Assembly (NCBI RefSeq): GCF_016862175.1
Contig: NZ_BOML01000052.1
Coordinates: 117,260 to 181,259 of the forward strand
Source: Paractinoplanes durhamensis
GTDB taxonomy: Bacteria; Actinomycetota; Actinomycetes; Mycobacteriales; Micromonosporaceae
Length of the DNA stretch: 64,000 nt
Direction: 5' to 3'
The translations under genes were made by a program, and so were the position numbers. Positions within the stretch are counted from its first letter, which is position 1. Every line of letters starts with the position of its first letter. Under the pieces are notes generated by a model, which had not been told where the DNA came from, made no database searches, and saw only the letters and a program-made list of their open reading frames with translations. Shown in pieces: positions 63,465-64,000 of the stretch.

Positions 63465-63716
63465 TTACAGCAGGGTCGTCAGCAGCGTGTCCGGGCCCGC
63501 GGTATCGAGGCCGAGTTCGAGTTCCTCCCGCATGTCGTCGACCGTGTCGTCGTGGCCCAGCACCTCGGGAATGTCGTTGCTCAGTTCCAGTTGGTCCAGC
63601 AGGTCGTAGGCCTCGCCCAACGTCTCCGCTCCCATGCCCTGCGCCCAGCGTAGGGTGTTCTGAGCGCTGGTCGACGGGGCGAAGTCCTCATCCCATGGGT
63701 TGCTCACGGGCCACAT
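63465..63716 (-). CDS. Small acidic hypothetical protein
   Basis: 83 residues from ATG 63716, or 80 from GTG 63707. Rich in Asp/Glu/Leu: AQGMGAETLGEAYDLLDQLE, LGHDDTVDDMREELELG, ending LLTTLL. Soluble and helical in character. Composition supports coding. No family recognised. Confidence 0.6.
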   Translation of the reverse strand: MWPVSNPWDEDFAPSTSAQNTLRWAQGMGAETLGEAYDLLDQLELSNDIPEVLGHDDTVDDMREELELGLDTAGPDTLLTTLL

Positions 63717-64000
63717 CTAACCACCGCCATTCCCGCCGACACCGGCATCGGGCGGGAGTGGGCGTGGGCACATGACCGTCCGTTTGATTACCCGCGGGCC
63801 GCGACCAGACATGGCCCTTCGGCGCGGGTGAGGGCGTCGGCCCAGAGAAAGCCATCTCAAAGGCTTTCAGCACGGGTTCTCCGCGGATCGCCCACCAGCG
63901 CCGCCCGCTGCCGATCAAGACCGCCGCCAACTGTGGCCGCCGCCAGCTGTGGCGTGGGTTCGTGACCGCGGGCGGGCGGGTGTAGTGGCGGTCGTTGGGA
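63717..64000. other. Window end, no supported gene
   Basis: A minus-strand frame at 63688-63930 has a plausible middle (SGRRWWAIRGEPVLKAFEMA) but no ribosome binding site, mixed codon use, and it overlaps the small acidic gene. It might be the remnant or 3' part of a gene. Nothing else is seen. Confidence 0.35.

Noticed and set aside
63688..63930. An 80-codon minus-strand frame at the window end
   Set aside because: It overlaps the better-supported small acidic gene, has no ribosome binding site and has mixed codon use; kept only as a possible remnant.

Overview
The window is high-GC DNA with strong G/C bias at third codon positions and frequent GTG/TTG starts with purine-rich ribosome binding sites. 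It is an actinobacterial chromosome, most likely Actinoplanes or another Micromonosporaceae. Supporting signs are a GPP34 protein, an AldO-type alditol oxidase, a long LuxR regulator with an ATPase domain, GTGA/ATGA-coupled operons, DUF427 and DUF4265 genes, and many secreted carbohydrate-active proteins. I see no rRNA, tRNA, CRISPR array, transposase or phage genes.

Layout from left to right. 1-8.4 kb: a cut-off GH16-type lipoprotein, FtsH, a secreted protein made of three 88-residue cysteine-bounded repeats with a CebR-like box upstream, alditol oxidase, and a large secreted subtilase with Ig-like modules. 8.4-20.2 kb: a complete minus-strand myo-inositol operon (iolC, Cgl0159-type aldolase, iolB, iolD, mmsA/iolA, iolE, a sugar ABC transporter, iolG, iolH) with a divergent GntR regulator at 20.4 kb. 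21.4-31.5 kb: a receptor-like Ser/Thr kinase, GNAT, APC permease, GPP34, an extradiol-type dioxygenase, TerC, a small protein and a LuxR ATPase regulator.

31.6-39.9 kb: an envelope export and sensing locus with two membrane-fusion proteins, a MacB-like ABC ATPase and permease, a DUF5666-like protein, an OmpR-type two-component system and a divergent Gly/Asn-rich lipoprotein. Three copies of an 11-bp-period repeat (TCCGAG-N5-TCCGAG) stand before the two fusion-protein genes and the lipoprotein gene, which suggests one small regulon. 40-47.3 kb: a receiver-like protein, a LacI regulator divergent from a GH3 beta-glucosidase across only 36 bp, a methyltransferase with a hexanucleotide repeat, an MFS exporter and a FadR-type regulator. 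47.6-52.1 kb: a five-gene branched-chain-type ABC transporter.

52.2-64 kb: metallophosphoesterase-LamG protein, histidine phosphatase, a small conserved protein, secreted pectate lyase with a perfect LacI-type palindrome upstream, DUF4265 protein, secreted PD40-repeat protein, DUF427 protein, YunG-like protein, a divergent NAD-dependent DNA ligase, a NUDIX hydrolase and a small acidic protein, separated by low-complexity tandem repeats. The overall picture is a soil saprophyte with inositol, beta-glucoside and pectin use under local regulators. The best candidates for something undescribed are the triple-repeat secreted protein and the two-component/ABC/lipoprotein locus with its repeated operator.
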